Positions 60,880-64,000 of a stretch of 64,000 nt of DNA are shown here, one piece after another. The notes under the pieces are model-generated. The model was not told the origin of the DNA, searched no databases, and saw only the letters and a program-made list of their open reading frames with translations. Where the stretch lies: contig JAQFVV010000450.1 of assembly GCA_028023455.1 (NCBI GenBank), positions 436,001-500,000 on the forward strand, given 5' to 3'. Numbering within the stretch: the stretch's first letter is position 1; every line of letters begins with the position of its first letter. Origin of the DNA: Epiperipatus broadwayi (lineage: Eukaryota > Onychophora > Udeonychophora > Euonychophora > Peripatidae). A program made the translations under genes and the position numbers.

Positions 60880-62574
60880 TCAATATTTATAATAAAGTAT
60901 TCGAATTATTATATATATCTTCTAACTTTCAACCACTGTCAACTTACTGCAGGAATAAAGTTTTCTACAAATATAATCCAGTTTCTTCTTATCCATACCC
61001 TATTTTTTCTAAATTACTCCAGTAAATTTTCTTTCTTCATTCACTCAACACATGTGGTCTCTTCCCAAGCTTTTTAAAATTTCTTGAGAATTTGTTATTG
61101 CATGTGTGAATATGCATACATATTTATACACATATCACATCTTGTATTTAGAGATAAATAATTTAGTTTAAAGAGGAAAAGCTAGTTGATTAACAAAAAG
61201 TAATAATAATAAAAAAAGAATAAATTATATCTTTGCTAAAATTAATAAATGGGTGATTTAAGTGAAGACTATTAAGATTTTAAAACATTTTCCTAGAATA
61301 CGTTGCCATCTTCTGTACTTTTTCAGATATATATATATGGCTTCTCAAGATGGCAGGAAATGCCATAAGCTGGCTATAACAAAGATTTTATTTGTATTTT
61401 GTATACGCATATGGAATTTTTTAATATTTATTCTAGAATATTTTGATTATTATATTTATTTCATTTGATATTATATATATATTTAAATTAATATAGCTCA
61501 ATGTATGGGTAAACAAAGGGAGTAAATCAATCTCCTCCAGGCTATGACTTAAAAGCACTCAATATGTTGAACAAAGGAATCAAAAATAAAATGAATTCCT
61601 TAGTTCACACACACACATATATATATACACACAGAGATAAATCAAGCTGCATTGATTGTTTTTTATTCTTTGTTATATAACTGTTTATGAACAAAAATAC
61701 AATAAATCCATTATAAAAAAATTGTAAAAAAAAATATAAAATTGCTATTTGTAATAACTTATAATTGCTATTTTTTCACAGTCATTATTCTTGAGTAATT
61801 AATAAGTTATTAATTTTTACAATTTAATTACAGTTATTACTACTTCTGTAGCACTTTTTGACAATTTAAATGGTGTAGAAATATTTTATGAAAATAACTA
61901 ATTTTTAAGAAATCACAAATATTTATATAATGTGTGAATATGCAAGGTTGATCTGATAGATAAGGTAATAATAAGAGAACTAACTGCCTTCTGGCCTGGG
62001 CCAACTGTGAATCTTGGGAATCATAGATCTTTTTCACAGGTCTTTGATCATATCTTTAGAACTAACTGACTTAACTGCTGAAATATAAAGATGACAAAAT
62101 GAGCCATAATATTATATAAAATTATTTTAAAAAAATTTAATAATAAAAAAATATTTGAATAAATAAAAGATTTGAAGTACATTTTAAAATCAAAAATTGT
62201 TCAATTCTTGAAACATATTTTTTATTCATTCTTAAAACTTACGGGAAACAAATAAATGTTAGCTGAAATATAAATAAAAAGAATAGAGTCTGTTATTTTA
62301 TTTTAGCTATAATCTAAAGTATTTTTCAAATAGACTTAAGACAGTTTTTAAAATTAAAAAAAAAAAATTATAATGACCTAAGATCAACTGCCTGATCTAG
62401 CAATAATTTCTAAAAATAAATTACATCTAACACAATTAATTACAGACAAGCCAAAGAATGACTTAATTTTATTTATTTTGTTTCTTTAATTCTCCTTTTT
62501 TTTTCAAGCTTTTCTTATTATATGCGTGTGCTCTTACAAATAAGTTTATTTTCATTTAATGTACAGTATATGGC
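60880..62574. other. AT-rich non-coding sequence
   Basis: No gene recognised. The 65-residue frame at 61840-62037 has no motif. Confidence 0.45.
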
Positions 62575-62649
62575 AGCGGTTGGTGGCCGAAGGTGGAGGG
62601 TGCTAAGAATCCCCTGATTGTGGACTCAGGCTGCCATTTGATGACTTTT

Positions 62650-63657
62650 TATTTAGGTACTTACAACTGCAGATCACTTTCAAGTGAAGGAAGATTGCAA
62701 GAAGTTAGAAGAACTATCTCATATTAAATGGGACATTATCGGACTTTGTGACGTTAGAAGAAAAGGTGAAGAAACGATTTAAAAAGTGGACATGTACTCC
62801 ACTATAAAGGCACAAATATTGGAAATACAAATGGAGTAGGATTAATTATAAATAAAAAATGGAAGAATAACATTGTGGAGATTGATGGTGTATCAGACAG
62901 AGTGGCAAGATTAGTTTTACAACTTAATAGCAGATACCAAATGCAGATAATTCAGGTTTATGCCCCAAGAAGTTCTCACAGTGATAAAGTAGTAGAAGAC
63001 TTTTATATGGATGTACAAAAGGCTTTTGATCAGAGTAAACAACATTTTAAAATTGTTATGGGAGACTTTAATGTCAGAATTGGTAAACAAATGAAAGACG
63101 AAAATGCTGTAGGTAATTTTGGTTATGGTAATAGAAATGAGAGAGGACATAGACTTGTGGAGTTTGCAGAAAAAGAAAAACTTTATATTATGAATTCTTT
63201 TTTTGAGAAAAATGTTAAAAGGAAATGGACATGGAAGCACCCAATTGAAGGTACAGCAGTATTGGATTATATTTTGACTAACAGAAAATACATATTTCAA
63301 GATTGTAATGTTTTTAATAAATTTAACACAGGAAGTGATCATCGATTAGTAAGATGTAAGATACATGTTAATGCAAAACTAGAAAGACAAAAATTATTAA
63401 GAAAAACAATATTTACAGTTGATATTCCTAAACTTCAGAAACATTCTAATGAAATTAAATTAGAACTTACAAATCAGTTCAAGTATTAGTAGATTTTGAA
63501 CATGATTCAGATTTGAATAAAATTAATAGGAAAATAACTGATACACTTTTAAAAACTGCAACAAAGATAGCTGGTAGAAAAAAGCAGCAATTGACTAATA
63601 AAATTTCTACTGAGACTAAAGAATTTATGAAGAAAGAAGAAATATGAGGATATACAA
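62650..63657 (+). mobile_element. RTE-type LINE fragment (5' endonuclease part)
   Basis: The 5' part of an RTE/BovB-like non-LTR retrotransposon of the type often annotated 'craniofacial development protein 2-like'. The reading frame begins upstream with a TYNCRSLSSEGRLQEV-like stretch at about 62657 and is broken by a stop and a frameshift near 62780-62820. It continues in the open frame at 62875-63489, then after a stop continues for about 50 codons in another frame. At 63658 it is cut by a hAT-like end, so the reverse transcriptase lies outside the window or is missing. Confidence 0.85.
62875..63489 (+). pseudogene. AP-type endonuclease domain of RTE LINE
   Basis: A 204-codon frame encoding most of an apurinic/apyrimidinic-type endonuclease, the domain that nicks target DNA for LINE insertion. 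Visible motifs, in order: GVSDRVARLVLQL, IIQVYAPRSS (the VYAP motif), VMGDFNVRIG (catalytic GDFN), GNRNERGHRLVEFA, KWTWKHP, LDYILTN (xIDYIL motif) and GSDHRLVRCKI (catalytic SDH near the end). All core catalytic motifs of the second half look intact. The N-terminal part lies upstream, beyond a frameshift, so the ATG at 62875 is only the first Met in the open segment. Codon use follows the AT-rich background. The element is dead as it stands. Confidence 0.88.
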
Positions 63658-64000
63658 CAGTAGTGCCCAACCTTTAACTTGACGCGAGCCAGTTGAGAAT
63701 TTAAAAAAATTTGGGGAGCCACAATTATATATTACATTTTTCATATTACATTTATAAACATGGTACTTGGGTACTAAACCTGCAATGTAGGGAGATAGGT
63801 GGGGGGGGGATGGCCTATTCACATTGGTATCAATTCGCCGTTTCTAATGTGGCCAAAATAACGTGTACACGGATCTTTCTCGATGAAAACATCAATATAT
63901 ACAGCAAAATATATATGTGTACACGAATCTATCTCGATAAAAACAACTATTTACAGCACTAAACATCAATATATATATACAGCAAAATATATGCGTGTAC
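63658..64000. mobile_element. hAT-like element, left end, running off the window
   Basis: CAGTAGTGCCCAACCTTTAA resembles hAT ends and interrupts the LINE frame. The interior has GGGGAGCCACAATTATATAT and, from about 63864, an imperfect tandem array of units starting TGTACACG(G/A)ATCT. The right end and target duplication are outside the window. Confidence 0.55.
63864..64000. repeat. Imperfect tandem repeat (TGTACAC units)
   Basis: Units start at 63864, 63918 and 63996. They share TGTACACGRATCTWTCTCGA, then AACA and ACAGCAAAATATAT. Confidence 0.75.

Overview
This is a 64-kb piece of a very AT-rich animal genome, almost all of it non-coding and built from old and young mobile elements. The organism is most likely a coleoid cephalopod, probably an octopus. 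I infer this from the repeat mix (very short tRNA-derived SINEs, RTE-type LINEs of the 'craniofacial development protein 2-like' type, Penelope-like relics, hAT and mariner copies), the extreme AT content and the long introns. It was not checked against a database. There are no operons, CRISPR arrays or other prokaryotic features.

The one host-gene feature I can defend is a 161-bp internal exon on the minus strand (37151-37311) with consensus-type splice sites. It encodes part of the V-shaped coiled-coil domain of HD-PTP/PTPN23, the Bro1-domain ESCRT adaptor. If so, at least the sequence around it is PTPN23 intron, transcribed right to left. I found no other PTPN23 exon in the window, so the flanking introns may be tens of kb long.

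Layout: 1-3.7 kb, AT-rich with microsatellites. 3.7-6 kb, foldback elements, a SINE and a direct repeat. 7.5-8 kb, a Penelope-like terminal element with a hammerhead-ribozyme-like core. 8.9-12 kb, a block that looks CpG-richer and is not recognised. 12.6-12.9 kb, a LINE 3' end. 13.5-17.4 kb, foldbacks including a >1-kb composite palindrome. 17.7-18.9 kb, a decayed LINE reverse transcriptase. 23.5-24.4 kb, a dead mariner. 25.5-27.4 kb, a hAT element with perfect 8-bp target duplication. 27.8 kb, a Penelope GIY-YIG relic. 29.4-31.9 kb, palindromes and a hAT MITE. 33.3-35.8 kb, a decayed Jockey-like LINE. 36.6-37.5 kb, the exon between two hairpins. 39.7-40.1 kb, a hAT full of homopolymers. 40.9-41.5 kb, a Penelope relic and a SINE. 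41.7-46.2 kb, a foldback cluster. 50-51 kb, a TSD-flanked dimeric repeat. 52.8-55.4 kb, SINEs and two doubtful coding relics. 58.2-60.9 kb, SINEs and large foldbacks. 62.6-64 kb, an RTE endonuclease fragment cut by another hAT-like end.

The most unusual content is the set of near-perfect inverted repeats. At least three insertions (5.1, 36.6 and 59.0 kb), and probably a fourth (41.7 kb), share one design: a long hairpin that abuts a target-site duplication on one side and has an unpaired 39-50-bp tail on the other. The three best have duplications of 12, 13 and 18 bp; the fourth has 9 bp. Variable-length duplications are typical of LINE-driven retroposition, not of cut-and-paste MITEs. I propose these are retroposed hairpin RNAs. 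Two hairpins also closely flank the PTPN23 exon.
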